Part shown: positions 11,253 through 48,225 of the stretch, piece by piece | How the letters are laid out: every line of letters starts with the position of its first letter | How positions within the stretch are numbered: the first letter of the stretch is position 1 | Source: Erinaceus europaeus | Taxonomy: Eukaryota; Chordata; Mammalia; Eulipotyphla; Erinaceidae | Reading direction: 5' to 3' | Length of the DNA: 64,000 bases | Assembly: GCF_950295315.1 (NCBI RefSeq) | Contig: NC_080179.1 | Span: forward strand, 73,737,174-73,801,173 | The notes under the pieces: generated by a model | The model's database searches: none | What the model saw: the letters and a program-made list of their open reading frames with translations, nothing else | What the model was told of the DNA's origin: nothing | Translations under genes and position numbers: made by a program

Positions 11253-12118
11253 GCCTTCATTTTTTTTTTTTTTTCATCAAGAATGTTGCCAGACCTCTTC
11301 TGAAAAGAACAGATGAGAAGCTGGGTTGATATTTTATGAACTCTGCAATCTTCCCAGAGACACCACGTAAGTCCTGCGAGTCTGAATGTTTGGAGTTAAA
11401 AACCGTGCTGGGATTAACTGCGGGCAAACACACAGTTTGAAGACCGTCTATGAAGGGCTTACGCAGCCTCAACCCAGTTTTCTACACGGTTGCAAGATAC
11501 ATAATATCACAACCAAAACGGGAACAGCCACAAGCCCGAGTTACGGAACAGCTTCCCCAGCCTCTCAGGGACCATTCAGAGTTACCCTCACTCCTTTCCC
11601 TAGTTTTTAAGTTGCACAGATTTTATTCTGAACAGGAGAATGAGAGCTCTGACGGAAGGCAGCACAGGGGGGAATTGAACCTGAGGCCTTTGGGGTTTGG
11701 ACACACAAACAGATGCTCGAATAGAGTGAACCGTCATCTCTCAACACTCCCGACTCACTTGTCCACTGAGGCTTCATGCCTGCAGACTTTTTTTATTCTT
11801 CTTCCCAGATGAAGGGTGAGAGACCAAAAAAGAAGGGAGGAAGCACAGAGCCTATCCTGCAGCGCGCTCCCACACGGTGTACAAACATGCTGAGTCAGGG
11901 CAAGGTGTGCGCTCTACCAAGGGAGCTCTTTCCCGGTTCACCCCCCCACCACCACCAAAGAGAATAGTTCTGTAAATTCTATTTACGTGTTAATGACACA
12001 ACCAGAGCATCGTCCCGGCATCCGCACTGCCAGGGGGCCAATCTCAAGACTGCAAGCTTGCAAGCCCAGCGCCTCATGTGCGGCAACATATCCGGGGCTG
12101 TCCCCTCCCCAGAGAACA
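11253..12118. other. Intergenic, no gene seen
   Basis: Mostly single-copy looking DNA with a possible worn SINE near 11650-11750. No coding evidence. GC content rises towards the minisatellite on the right. Confidence 0.45.
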
Positions 12119-13675
12119 CTTAGCGCTGGCATGGATGTCCTGGGCACCGAGTGGGTCAGGAATCTGGGCACTTAGCGCCGGCGTGGATGCCCTGGGCACC
12201 GAGTGGGTCAGGAATCTGGGCACTTAGCGCCGGCGTGGATGTCCTGGGCACCGAGTGGGTCAGGAATCTGGGCACTTAGCGCCGGCGTGGATGTCCTGGG
12301 CACCGAGTGGGTCAGGAATCTGGGCACTTAGCGCCGGCGTGGATGTCCTGGGCACCGAGTGGGTCAGGAATCTGGGCACTTAGCGCCGGCGTGAATGTCC
12401 TGGGCACCGAGTGGGTCAGGAATCTGGGCACTTAGCGCCGGCGTGGATGCCCTGGGCACCGAGTGGGTCAGGAATCTGGGCACTTAGCGCCGGCGTGAAT
12501 GTCCTGGGCACCGAGTGGGTCAGGAATCTGGGCACTTAGCGCCGGCGTGGATGCCCTGGGCACCGAGTGGGTCCGGAATCTGGGCACTTAGCGCCGGCGT
12601 GGATGCCCTGGGCACCGAGTGGGTCAGGAATCTGGGCACTTAGCGCCGGCGTGGATGCCCTGGGCACCGAGTGGGTCCGGAATCTGGGCACTTAGCGCCG
12701 GTGTGGATGCCCTGGGCACCGAGTGGGTCCGGAATCTGGGCACTTAGCGCCGGCGTGAATGTCCTGGGCACCGAGTGGGTCAGGAATCTAGGCACTTAGC
12801 GCCGGCGTGAATGTCCTGGGCACCGAGTGGGTCAGGAATCTGGGCACTTAGCGCCGGCGTGAATGTCCTGGGCACCGAGTGGGTCAGGAATCTGGGCACT
12901 TAGCGCCGGCGTGGATGCCCTGGGCACCGAGTGGGTCCGGAATCTGGGCACTTAGCGCCGGCGTGGATGCCCTGGGCACCGAGTGGGTCAGGAATCTGGG
13001 CACTTAGCGCCGGCGTGGATGTCCTGGGCACCGAGTGGGTCAGGAATCTGGGCACTTAGCGCCGGCGTGGATGCCCTGGGCACCGAGTGGGTCCGGAATC
13101 TGGGCACTTAGCGCCGGCGTGGATGCCCTGGGCACCGAGTGGGTCAGGAATCTGGGCACTTAGCGCCGGCGTGGATGTCCTGGGCACCGAGTGGGTCAGG
13201 AATCTGGGCACTTAGCGCCGGCGTGGATGCCCTGGGCACCGAGTGGGTCCGGAATCTGGGCACTTAGCGCCGGCGTGGATGCCCTGGGCACCGAGTGGGT
13301 CAGGAATCTGGGCACTTAGCGCCGGCGTGGATGCCCTGGGCACCGAGTGGGTCAGGAATCTGGGCACTTAGCGCCGGCGTGAATGTCCTGGGCACCGAGT
13401 GGGTCAGGAATCTGGGCACTTAGCGCCGGCGTGAATGTCCTGGGCACCGAGTGGGTCAGGAATCTGGGCACTTAGCGCCGGCGTGAATGTCCTGGGCACC
13501 GAGTGGGTCCGGAATCTGGGCACTTAGCGCCGGCGTGGATGCCCTGGGCACCGAGTGGGTCCGGAATCTGGGCACTTAGCGCCGGCGTGGATGCCCTGGG
13601 CACCGAGTGGGTCAGGAATCTGGGCACTTAGCGCCGGCGTGGATGCCCTGGGCACCGAGTGGGTCCGGAATCTGA
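12119..13675. repeat. 52-bp minisatellite, 30 units
   Basis: Exactly spaced units starting cttagcgccggcgtggatgy every 52 bp from 12119 to 13627. Variation is almost confined to three sites: ggatg/gaatg, tcctgg/ccctgg and gtcagg/gtccgg. Units 16-21 are two copies of one three-unit block, so the array has a higher-order structure. Every unit carries several CpGs. Because 52 is not a multiple of 3, open frames across it are accidental. Confidence 0.98.
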
Positions 13676-13814
13676 CAGCCCGGAACCAGCACCGCCCATC
13701 TCGAGGCCTCATCTCTGCCCACCAACAGGACCCGGAGCAGAGCAGCGCCGGCCTCTGTCTCGGCCCCTTGAAATCGACACGGTTGTTGCCTGGCCGCTGA
13801 ATACGTGCGAAGGC

Positions 13815-13995
13815 CTGTGAGTTGGCGCGGGGTGCCGGCACGCCCAGCGGAGCGCACTGTGGCCATGTGTGAGGACCCGGGTTCAAGCCTCCCGTCCCCA
13901 CCTGCTGAGGAAAACGTCACCAGGTGGTTAAGGGGGTGCAGACGCCTCTTTCCCCTCCCTCTCCATTTCCCTCCATTGTATCCAATTGCTGAATC
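13815..13995 (+). repeat. Diverged SINE (A/B-like)
   Basis: gagttggcgcggggtgccgg head, gaggacccgggttcaagcct B-box region, then ctccatttccctccattgta. Confidence 0.65.
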
Positions 13996-14032
13996 ACTTT
14001 TAAAGGGGGAGATGCCTGTAATGACGAAGAAA

Positions 14033-14372
14033 GAATAGAAGGAAGGAAGGGAGGGAGGGAGGGAGGGACAGGAAAAGAAGGATGGAAGAAAGGAAAGAAG
14101 GAAGGAAAGGAGGAAGGGAGGGAGGGAGGGAGGGAAGGGAAGGAAGACAAGGCAAAGAAAAGGAAGAAAGGGAAGGGAGGGAGGGAAGAAGGGAAAGGAA
14201 AGGGGGAGGGAAGGAAGGAAAGAAGGGAGGGAGAGAAAGAAGGGAAGGGAGGGAGAAAAGGAAGGAAAGGGAGGAAGGGAGGAAGAGAAAGGGAAGGAAG
14301 GAAAGAAGGGAAGAAAGAGAGGGAGGGAAGGGAGGAAGGGAGGGAGGGAGGGAGAGAAGGCGAAGGTCAAGC
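14033..14372. repeat. Polypurine GGAA/GGGA tract
   Basis: About 340 bp almost without pyrimidines on the + strand, made of gggagg, ggaaggaa and gaaagaag units. Long mirror-like polypurine tracts of this kind can form triplex DNA. Confidence 0.95.
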
Positions 14373-14420
14373 ACTGGGCTCCAACGCGCCCCGGGAGGAC
14401 AGCGCCCCCGCGCCCCGCCC

Positions 14421-14577
14421 AGCCCCGCCCTCCCCGGAAGCGGACGCCAGCCCCGCCCTCCCCGGAAGCGGACGCCAGCCCCGCCCTCCCCGGAAGCGGA
14501 CGCCAGCCCCGCCCTCCCCGGAAGCGGACGCCAGCCCCGCCCTCCCCGGAAGCGGAAGCGGAAGCGGGCGAGCCTCC
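14421..14577 (+). promoter_or_regulatory. 28-bp tandem GC-box/ETS repeat
   Basis: Four full 28-bp units (14421, 14449, 14477, 14505) and a partial fifth at 14533, followed by two extra ggaagc steps. Each unit contains ccccgccc (Sp1/KLF type GC box) and ccggaagcgg (ETS type site). The array ends about 10 bp before the SFT2D3 ATG, so it lies in the core promoter or 5' UTR. Factor binding is inferred from motif match only. Confidence 0.85.
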
Positions 14578-14586
14578 CGGCGCGCG

Positions 14587-15195
14587 ATGGCGGACGTGCA
14601 CCGGCAGCTGCAGGAGTACCTGTCGCAGGGCCGGGCGGGCGGCGGGCCGGAGGCCGCGGAGCCGCTGCTCGGCGCGGGACAGGCGGCGGGGGCCGGCGGG
14701 CCGCCCTGGACGTGGCGGTGGCCTTGGCCGCGGGGCGGCTCGGAGCCGGGCGCGGGCGCGGCGTGTGTGGCGGGCGGGGCGCGGGCGCAGCGGCTGGCGG
14801 CGGGCGGCGTGTGCCTGCTGCTGGCGGCGCTCTGCTTCGGGCTGGCGCTGCTCATGGCGCCCGCGCTGCTGCTCCGCGCCCGCAAGTTCGCGCTGCTCTG
14901 GGCGCTCGGCTCGGCGCTGGGCCTGGCGGGCGGCGCGCTGCTGCGGGGCGGGGCGGCGGGGGCGGCGGTGCCCGCGGGCCCGGCGCTGCTCTACCTGGGC
15001 GCGCTGGCCGCCACGCTGTACGCGGCGCTGGGGCTGCGCAGCGCGGGGCTGGCGGCGCTCGGGGGCTGCGCGCAGGTGGGCGCCTTGCTGGCCGCGCTGC
15101 TCGGGCTGCTGCCGCGGGGCGCTCGGCCGGCGCTGCGCCTGGCGCTCGGCCGCCTGGCCCCCGGGGCCCGTGTGTCCGGGGCGCTGCCGGTGTGA
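14587..15195 (+). CDS. SFT2D3: SFT2 domain-containing protein 3
   Basis: Single-exon gene encoding 202 residues. The N-terminus MADVHRQLQEYLSQG, the RARKFALLW segment and the C-terminal LPV match the human protein as I remember it (about 215 residues, also intronless). The difference is mainly in the poorly conserved linker at residues 18-66. Four hydrophobic segments are visible at about 70-96, 101-119, 131-151 and 154-176, as expected for the SFT2/Got1-like family, with both termini likely cytosolic. Yeast Sft2 acts in fusion of endosome-derived vesicles with the Golgi; a similar role here is by family only. The start is the first ATG after the promoter repeat and has G at +4. Codon use is extremely GC-rich. 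The gene faces WDR33 tail to tail. Confidence 0.96.
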   Translation: MADVHRQLQEYLSQGRAGGGPEAAEPLLGAGQAAGAGGPPWTWRWPWPRGGSEPGAGAACVAGGARAQRLAAGGVCLLLAALCFGLALLMAPALLLRARKFALLWALGSALGLAGGALLRGGAAGAAVPAGPALLYLGALAATLYAALGLRSAGLAALGGCAQVGALLAALLGLLPRGARPALRLALGRLAPGARVSGALPV

Positions 15196-15327
15196 CGGGC
15201 CCGGCGGCTCCTGGGCCGCGGACGTCTCGCCTCGACCGCGGGGAAGGAGCGGGGACGCGCCGCGCGCTTGTCGACCCTCCGTGGGGCTCTTCCTTTTCGG
15301 CGCCGTCCACAAAAGAAGAACACGGAT

Positions 15328-15330
<3 letters not shown>

Positions 15331-15363
<33 letters not shown>

Positions 15364-15372
15364 CTCTCTCTC
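15331..15372. repeat. (TC)n microsatellite
   Basis: Uninterrupted CT dinucleotides except one tgtg break. Confidence 0.95.
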
Positions 15373-15725
15373 CAGCGGCTGGGGCTGGGAGGACGATCGT
15401 CGGGTCGTCGAGAGCACCCGCCGGCTTTGCCTTCGGAGGACGGAGCGATGGCGGCGCGATCGTCGGTGCTCGGGAGAGTTTTAGCCAAAGGAAGCTGGTG
15501 ACCCTGAAGCCGAGCCACGAACAAAGCACAAAAAAAAAAAGAAAAAGAAAAAAAAGAAACTTTGGGCCGTGACAATTGTATTTCCTTGTCTGTGTGAGCG
15601 GATGAAAAAAAAAAAATCACATTTAAAACTCGATGTAGCCACGGGGCTGGGTGTGCGCCGCCCCCGCTCCTCCTCCTCATAAACATGATTTACCGACTCA
15701 CTTGCTGTTTACAATAGTTGTAAGT

Positions 15726-15855
15726 GGGCGGAGGGTAGGTAGCCTAACGGTTATGCGGACAGACTCTCATGCCTGAGGCTCCAAAGTCCCAGGTTCAGTC
15801 CCCCTGCACCACCAAAAGCCGGAGCTGAGCAGTGCTCTGATTAAAAAAAAAAAAA
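15726..15855 (+). repeat. SINE family D with target duplication
   Basis: Complete copy with A tail, flanked by agttgtaagt at 15716-15725 and 15856-15865. It sits in the probable SFT2D3 3' UTR. Confidence 0.93.
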
Positions 15856-16035
15856 AGTTGTAAGTAAGAGCGCTTTCCCGAAACCCTGAAAGGAGACTTT
15901 AAAAATAGGCCAGGTAGAGAGGAGGACAGCGCAGGCGCCATGTGCAGTGTTGCCTCTCCCTCCCTCCTCCCACCCTGTACAGGAAAAGCCAGCCGGAGCC
16001 CAGAATTACTGCAGAAGGTCTTGACACCTCAACAA

Positions 16036-16041
16036 AATAAA
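16036..16041 (+). terminator. Possible polyadenylation signal (proximal)
   Basis: AATAAA shortly before an A run. The A run makes internal priming or a retroposed tail equally likely. Confidence 0.3.
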
Positions 16042-17043
16042 TTTAAAAAAAAAAAAAAAAACCTACCAAACAAGCGAAGCAAAAAAGGAAGCTTTGTGTC
16101 CCGAGAGAGCAGGGCCCCGCGCACGGCGCACACAAGCGCATCCAGGGGGGGCCCCGCACAGGCGGGGGAGCTTTGCTTCCTCTTGCGGGTCCCCGCATGT
16201 AAAGAAGGGGTCTCTCCCCCAGGGCTAGTGACCGACCGCTCTCGGAGTTCAACTTGACGATCGGCCTTTTAGACTCACTTGGGTCTTCAGACCCTGTAAG
16301 CAGCGTCGCGTTATTGTAGGTGAAGCGTTTAGCTCTGTCTTCGGTGGATGGCTGGACACAGGACGGGCTGGGCATTGGGCTGAGTCCGGAGGACAAGTTT
16401 TGACAACTAGCTACAGATGAACCGGAAAGTAAAATGTATCTTCCGAGTTTTCTCAGCTCAATGCCAGATTCTCAGTTCACATCAGAGTTGGGGAGCCACA
16501 GCCAGCTCCCTGCGATCAGCCCCCTACATGAGTGTGTCTGTGTTCGGTTAAGGTTGAGGATCACTCGGTTGTGCATTGGTTTGCCAACTTGAACGTAATG
16601 GTTTCCGGGACAGGATTCCAGGGCCTAAAACACGTGTCAGGCAGCAACACAACACTGCGCTTTGTTCAGCCTCCAGGTTTATGTCCCCACATCCCTCAGT
16701 ATTCTTGGCGGGTGACCTACCTCAGGGAACAGGAGGGAGCTCACAGCCACCTCGTGCACTTTTCCAGAGAGGGATCTATTTTTTTAATTTACATTACTTG
16801 TGCCATTGGCTGCTTTTCCCAGTTCCCTAGGTGAACTTCTGTTCTAACTATAAATTTCTCTACGATTTACACAGGCTGATGATTCTTATAATAGCTAACA
16901 CCTTCTCATATTGATGCTCTTTGTACTTTTGAATGCATTTCCAAGACTGGAAATTTAGAAAGCTAGCTTTTATAAAATGTCAAAGAACGAAGCTTGTATT
17001 TTGACAGTGATGTTTTAAGATGCTGTCTACATCCCAAGTATTT

Positions 17044-17049
17044 AATAAA
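17044..17049 (+). terminator. Candidate SFT2D3 polyadenylation signal
   Basis: AATAAA in unique sequence, followed 15-50 bases later by GT-rich cctgtttgctgggtgaattc and cattgtgttcttc. This is a textbook arrangement for a cleavage site near 17065. Confidence 0.5.
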
Positions 17050-17235
17050 GCCAATCTAGAGATTCCTGTTTGCTGGGTGAATTCATTCTCATTGTGTTCT
17101 TCAAATCACAACCTGAAATACTGATAGGATGAAGTTCTTACCCCATGAGTCTCAGAAAAAGGACCCACATTTCAGTTTGGGTCTGTTTTCTGCGCCCCCT
17201 TTTTAAGAGCTTTCTGGTATTCAGTAAGTACTCTC

Positions 17236-17455
17236 TTGGGAGCCGGGCCCAGAGCTCCAGTCCAGTCCCGCTCCCCACCTGCAGTGGGGAGACTTTCACA
17301 CAAGTGATGAAGTCAGTCTGTGGGTGCCCGTCTTTATCTATACCTCCTCCTCACTCATTTTCTCTGTGTCCTATCCAATTAAAAAAATGGCCACTGGAAG
17401 TGGTGGATTCACAGTGCTGGCACTGAGCCCCAGCAAGAACCCTGGTGACAGAAAA
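17236..17455 (+). repeat. SINE family A, diverged long form
   Basis: Flanked by short direct repeats ctctcttgg. Contains the aatggccactggaagtggtg 3' module. Confidence 0.8.
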
Positions 17456-17459
17456 AAAA

Positions 17460-18072
17460 AATAACCTCTCTTGGTAAGCTAAATCACGATAAGGCAAAGA
17501 ATATCCAGCCAAGCCTGTCAATCTTGAGCCTCCTAAATGTGTGTGTACACAGAAACACTGACAAATGAGATACTTTTCAAAGTAAAATAAAAATTATTAG
17601 CTAGGTTCTCAGACCTAAAAAGGCAGCATGTATTCAGCATTTTCTCACTCTGTATAAATACGTATAAATAACATTTTACACTGATTAAGAGCAGTTGTAA
17701 GCTTTTTATATTGTCCAACTATCTCAGCAACTATTCTCTAGAAACTTCCAGCACCACTAAATTTGCCAAGTAAACTTTTTTCCAGTGCCAGGCTGGGGTG
17801 GCAATGTGAAATGTTAAGCAACAGGACTGAATAATGCAAACATAAGAAAAAGTAAAGGTTGGCATAGAGAGGATCATGGGAGTAGCTCAAACTGACTTTT
17901 TGGCCTCCAAGTCCAAGTAGGCAGATGTTACATTTACTTAAAAACCAAAGGAATTTGCTGTGGACAGAAGTTTCCTGGCTATAAGTTAAAACTACCCTCT
18001 GTCTGCAATTAAACATTTGATATTTCCAAATAGCTACTATGAAAGAAACAAGTTTTGCAAAAAAAAAAAAAA
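17460..18072. other. Intergenic or WDR33 distal 3' UTR
   Basis: Unique AT-rich sequence between the two convergent genes, with no reading frame of note. It could belong to a long WDR33 3' UTR on the - strand, but no convincing AATAAA is seen on that strand. Confidence 0.35.
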
Positions 18073-18073
18073 A

Positions 18074-18350
18074 GGGGGGGGGGCGTGGTGGGAGGTAGCA
18101 CAGCGGGTTAAGCGCGCAAAACATAAGGAAAGGAATGGCGCAAGGACGCTGGCTCCCCACCTGCAGGTGTCTGTCTTTCACTCCCCTCTCTGCCTTCCCC
18201 TCCTCTCTCCATTTTTCTCCATTCTATCCAACAACACAATAATAACAACGGCAACAAAAATGAAAAAAAAAATGGCCTCCAGGAGCAGTGGATTTGTGGT
18301 ACAAGCACCGAGCCCCAGAGATAACCCTGGAGGCAAAAAAAAAAAAAAAT
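18074..18350 (+). repeat. SINE family A, internally deleted
   Basis: Head and 3' module present, but the middle jumps from the head to ctccccacctgcaggtgtct. Confidence 0.85.
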
Positions 18351-18379
18351 CTTATTTTTTGTGGACACATTTTCTTCTT

Positions 18380-18500
18380 TTTTAGATAGAAGCAGAGAGT
18401 GAAATAGACCATAACACTGAGGCTTCCTTCAGTGTGGTGGGGGCTGTACTTGAACCTGTGTTGCAAACTTGGCAAGTGACCTCTTCCACATGCCCTGAGA
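18380..18500 (-). repeat. SINE family E
   Basis: Degenerate reverse copy with tgaggcttccttcagtgtgg. Confidence 0.6.
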
Positions 18501-18545
18501 ACACATTTTCTCATTTTAAAAAAATTGTGAAAAAATTAAAAGGGC

Positions 18546-18680
18546 ATGGTAAGGGTAGACAGCATGGTGCTTATGCAAAAAGATTCGTGCCTGAGGCTCT
18601 GAAATCCTTGATTCAGTCCCCCCAACCACCATCACCATCATCAGCCAGAGCTGAGTGGTGCTCTGGTAAAAAAACAATAA
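18546..18680 (+). repeat. SINE family D
   Basis: gggtagacagcatggtgctt head, a short accatc repeat inside, A-rich tail. Confidence 0.85.
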
Positions 18681-18751
18681 TAAAAATGAAAGGGCCATAT
18701 GTTTACAAAAATTAAAAGTTGATTTGTCTCAAATCAGAAAGAAAGCAACTG

Positions 18752-18915
18752 TGGTCCGGGAGGTGGCGCAATGGATAAAGCATTGGACTCTCAAGCTTGA
18801 GGTCTTGAGTTCGATCCCCGGCAGCACATGTACGAGAGTGATATCTGGTTCTTTCTCTCTCTCCTCCTGTCTTTCTCATAAATAAATAAAATCTTTAGGA
18901 AAAAAAAAAAAAAAG
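18752..18915 (+). repeat. SINE family C
   Basis: Well preserved, ending aataaataaaatctttagg then an A run. Near-identical agaaagca strings flank it. Confidence 0.93.
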
Positions 18916-18916
18916 A

Positions 18917-19785
18917 AAGCAGTTGTAAGTCTCCTGTAATTACAGGGAGATGCACCCAAGAGAGAACCTCTACTTTCGACTGTGAGACTTAAATTTGTCT
19001 TCAGGGTGTAATTTTTCCTTCTGCAGGAGAAGTTTTGACTCCACCTCAAAATGCTGTAGGGTTTTTAAGTATTTCTTACTCAGTTATATTGGACTTACTG
19101 GGTTGTCAGAAAAGACATGATATATTTTTGCATCGAAGAGTAACATGACTTTTCCAACACCCCAGTAGAAAGTATAAGACTAGCTAGGTGAGGGTTGGTT
19201 TGAAAACAGATTTCACAGAAGAAATTAATTTAGATGGCAGTCGTTCCTTCCCACCCACCAAGTATGCTCATGAATACCAACCAGTAATGGTATACCCTCA
19301 GGAGATTCGATGCAGTGGGAACTAAGCCTCCCTTTGAGGCAAACACTTCACAACTAGTTCTCTGTTAGTTCCTGCATAAATCACATTCTGTATTCATACA
19401 AAAAAGCGTATTGTTTTCTTCTCTGACAAACTGTACATATAGAAACAAATTTCCAAATGGACATGAAATTAAATTTGTAGAAATGTTCCATGTCTCGTGA
19501 CATTTAAAAATTAAAAAAAAAAAAATCCAGCTTTTCTCTTCACAAAACAATTTGGGGGTTAGGGCAGTGAGGGTAGACATGACAAAATGAAGCCAGCTAC
19601 TCTGGGTAGCCAGCAACAGTCTCTTCATCTTGAAGACTTCAGTAGGAGCCCCTGGGATTCAAGTGCCCCCCGCAAAAAAGAGTTCAGGGCTACATGGTGC
19701 AGGCTTCCTTTTCTTTCTCTTGGTTAGGTCCACAGGAAGTTCTTAAATACTGTCCAGGGAAGCCTAGGGCTGCTCAGCCCCACTT
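18917..19785 (-). other. WDR33 3' UTR, proximal part
   Basis: Unique sequence directly downstream of the WDR33 stop codon on the - strand. The first 100 bases resemble the human 3' UTR as I recall it. No - strand AATAAA was found here, so cleavage must lie further left or use a variant signal. Confidence 0.65.
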
Positions 19786-46356
<26,571 letters not shown>

Positions 46357-46465
46357 TCAGTCTTATGAAATTAAAACGGAGCTCCAAACTTAATGAAACC
46401 AAGTAGAGTAACCTACTGAACGGTTTTATTCTAATGCCCCTCATTTCAATTTTTATTGATAGGTA

Positions 46466-46652
46466 TCTACTTATTTATTTATTTCGGATACAGACAAATT
46501 AAAGGGGAAGAGGAGAACAGAGAGTGATAAAAGAGACACCTGCCGTACTGCTTCACTATTCATGAAGCTCCCCCTGTGGGTGGAAATGAGGGACTTGAAG
46601 TGGGGTCCTTGCACACTGTGTGGGCTCTACAAGATGTGTCACTGACCAGCCC
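46466..46652 (-). repeat. SINE family B
   Basis: tatttcggatacagacaaat start, tgtcactgaccagcccc end. Confidence 0.85.
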
Positions 46653-46659
46653 CTTCGTT

Positions 46660-46785
46660 TTTATTTTTAATCAGAGACCAGCTCAGCGATGGCTTACAGT
46701 GGTGCCAGGGACTGAACCTAGGATTTCCAGTGTCCAGCTTAAAGTCTTTTGCATAACCACTATATTACCTCCTGTACCTGCCCTC
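46660..46785 (-). repeat. SINE family D
   Basis: tttaatcagagaccagctca to actatattacctcctgtacc. Confidence 0.8.
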
Positions 46786-46814
46786 TATATCTAACTGGTC
46801 TGTTTGAAACGCTA

Positions 46815-47005
46815 CAGGAAAGGTCACACCAGGTTGAGTGCTCACATTATGCACAAGGACCCAGGTTCACGCCCCTAGTCCCCACCTGTCTGAGGGACTC
46901 TTCACAACTGGAGAAGCAGGTCAACAGGTGTCTATCTCTCTCCCTTTCTAGCTCCCACTCCCCCTCTCAATTTCACTCTGTTCCATCAAGTAAAATGGAA
47001 AAGAA
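46815..47005 (+). repeat. SINE family B
   Basis: caccaggttgagtgctcaca near the head (first bases lost), tctgttccatcaagtaaaat tail. Confidence 0.82.
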
Positions 47006-47024
47006 AGCATTAAGAATAAGTGGC

Positions 47025-47145
47025 ATTGTGGGGGTAGACTGTATGATGTTTATGCAAAGAGAGTCTTCTCATGCTTGAGTTCCAGGTTCAATCCCCTGCA
47101 ACACCATCAGCCAGAACTGAACAGTGTTCTGGTGAACAAAAATTA
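47025..47145 (+). repeat. SINE family D
   Basis: ttgtgggggtagactgtatg head. Then a family A 3' module remnant lies at about 47168-47215. Confidence 0.82.
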
Positions 47146-47239
47146 AAAAAACAAAAAAGATAAAAAGGAAAAATGGCCACAAGGCACCGAACCCCAGTGA
47201 TAATGCTGGTGGCACCACAGAATTCTGTTTTATTATTAC

Positions 47240-47478
47240 TTTTCTTTTTTTTTTAATTTATTTTCCCTTTTGTTGCCCTTGTCATTATTATTAGATAGGA
47301 CAAAGAAAAATGGAGAGAGGAGGGGAAGACAAAGGGGGAGGAGAAAGAAAGACACCTGCTTCACCACCTGTGAAGCAACTCCCCTGCAGGTGGGGAGCCG
47401 GTGGCTCGAACGGAAATAGGTCCTTGCACTTTGTGCCATGTGCGCTTAACCCGCTGCACTACTGCCCAACTCTCTACT
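47240..47478 (-). repeat. SINE family A
   Basis: aatttattttcccttttgtt start, gcactactgcccaactc end. Confidence 0.88.
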
Positions 47479-47479
47479 T

Positions 47480-47602
47480 TATTATTTCTATTTACCAGAG
47501 CACTGCTCAGCTCTGGATTATGGTGGTGCAGGGGACTGTACCTGGGAATCTGGAGCCTCAAGCATGAGCCTCTTTGCGTAAACATTATGCTATCTAACCC
47601 CG
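47480..47602 (-). repeat. SINE family D
   Basis: tttaccagagcactgctcag to acattatgctatctaacccc. Confidence 0.9.
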
Positions 47603-47739
47603 TCATGCAACTTCTTCTTGATGCTGTAAATAGCATATAAACGTATTACAAAACAAACTATAGTGACACGCATAATGCTTAGGGAAATAGGACGCACATG
47701 TTCTAAAGTATTGTTGAAGACATTACTAAAATTTTCAAC

Positions 47740-48085
47740 ATACTTTTTTTTTTTGCCTCCAGGGTTAAAACTGGGGTTCGGTGCCTGCACTACGAATCCA
47801 CTGCTCCTGGAGGCTATTTTTTCCCTTTTGTTGCCCTTGTAGTTTATCACTGTTGTTGTAATTGTTGTTGCTATTGCTGTCATTGTTGTTGAATGGGACA
47901 GAGAGAAATCAAGAGAGATGGGGAAGACAGAGATGGGGAGAGAAAGATACCTGCAGACCTGCCTCATGACTTGTGAAGCCATCCCTTGCAGGTGTGAGAC
48001 AGGGGCTCGAACCGGCATCCTTGAATCGGGTCCTTGCGCTTCATGCCCTGTGTGCTTAACCCGCTGCACTACTGCCCAACTCCTA
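47740..48085 (-). repeat. SINE family A, long form
   Basis: tttgcctccagggttaaaac start, gcactactgcccaactcc end. Confidence 0.92.
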
Positions 48086-48099
48086 ACTTTATTTTTTAA

Positions 48100-48225
48100 T
48101 TTTTATTTTATTATACCAGTGCAGTGCTCAGATCTGGTTTATGGTGGCGTGAGGGACTGAACATGAGAGCTTGAAGCCTCAAGCAAAAGAGTGTCTTTGC
48201 ACAAACACTCTACTATGCCTTCACA
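48100..48225 (-). repeat. SINE family D
   Basis: ataccagtgcagtgctcaga start, ctactatgccttcacac end. It repeats the A-then-D order seen at 47240-47602. Confidence 0.82.

Larger units (their letters stand above)
14380..15480. promoter_or_regulatory. CpG island at SFT2D3
   Basis: Extremely GC-rich with dense CpG from the upstream tandem repeat through the SFT2D3 reading frame, falling away in the CT run near 15330. It is the expected promoter type for a housekeeping gene. No TATA box is visible upstream of the ATG. Confidence 0.85.
15196..17075 (+). other. Probable SFT2D3 3' UTR
   Basis: Follows the TGA stop. Contains a CT run (15331-15358), A-rich stretches and one family D SINE, otherwise unique sequence with no competing gene. 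The extent is inferred from the polyadenylation signal at 17044 and could be shorter. Confidence 0.5.

Noticed and set aside
12119..13675. Regular repeat array resembling a CRISPR locus
   Set aside because: Units are directly adjacent with no unique spacers, and the host is a mammal. It is a minisatellite.
13612..15417. Open frame of 601 codons on the - strand
   Set aside because: It runs through the minisatellite, the polypurine tract (giving poly Ser/Pro/Phe) and the antisense of SFT2D3. Stop-free only because of base composition and repeats; no domain and no homology.
14082..15572. Open frame of 496 codons on the + strand
   Set aside because: Gly/Glu/Arg-rich translation of the GGAA tract, then an out-of-frame reading of SFT2D3. 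The true SFT2D3 frame is the one starting at 14587.
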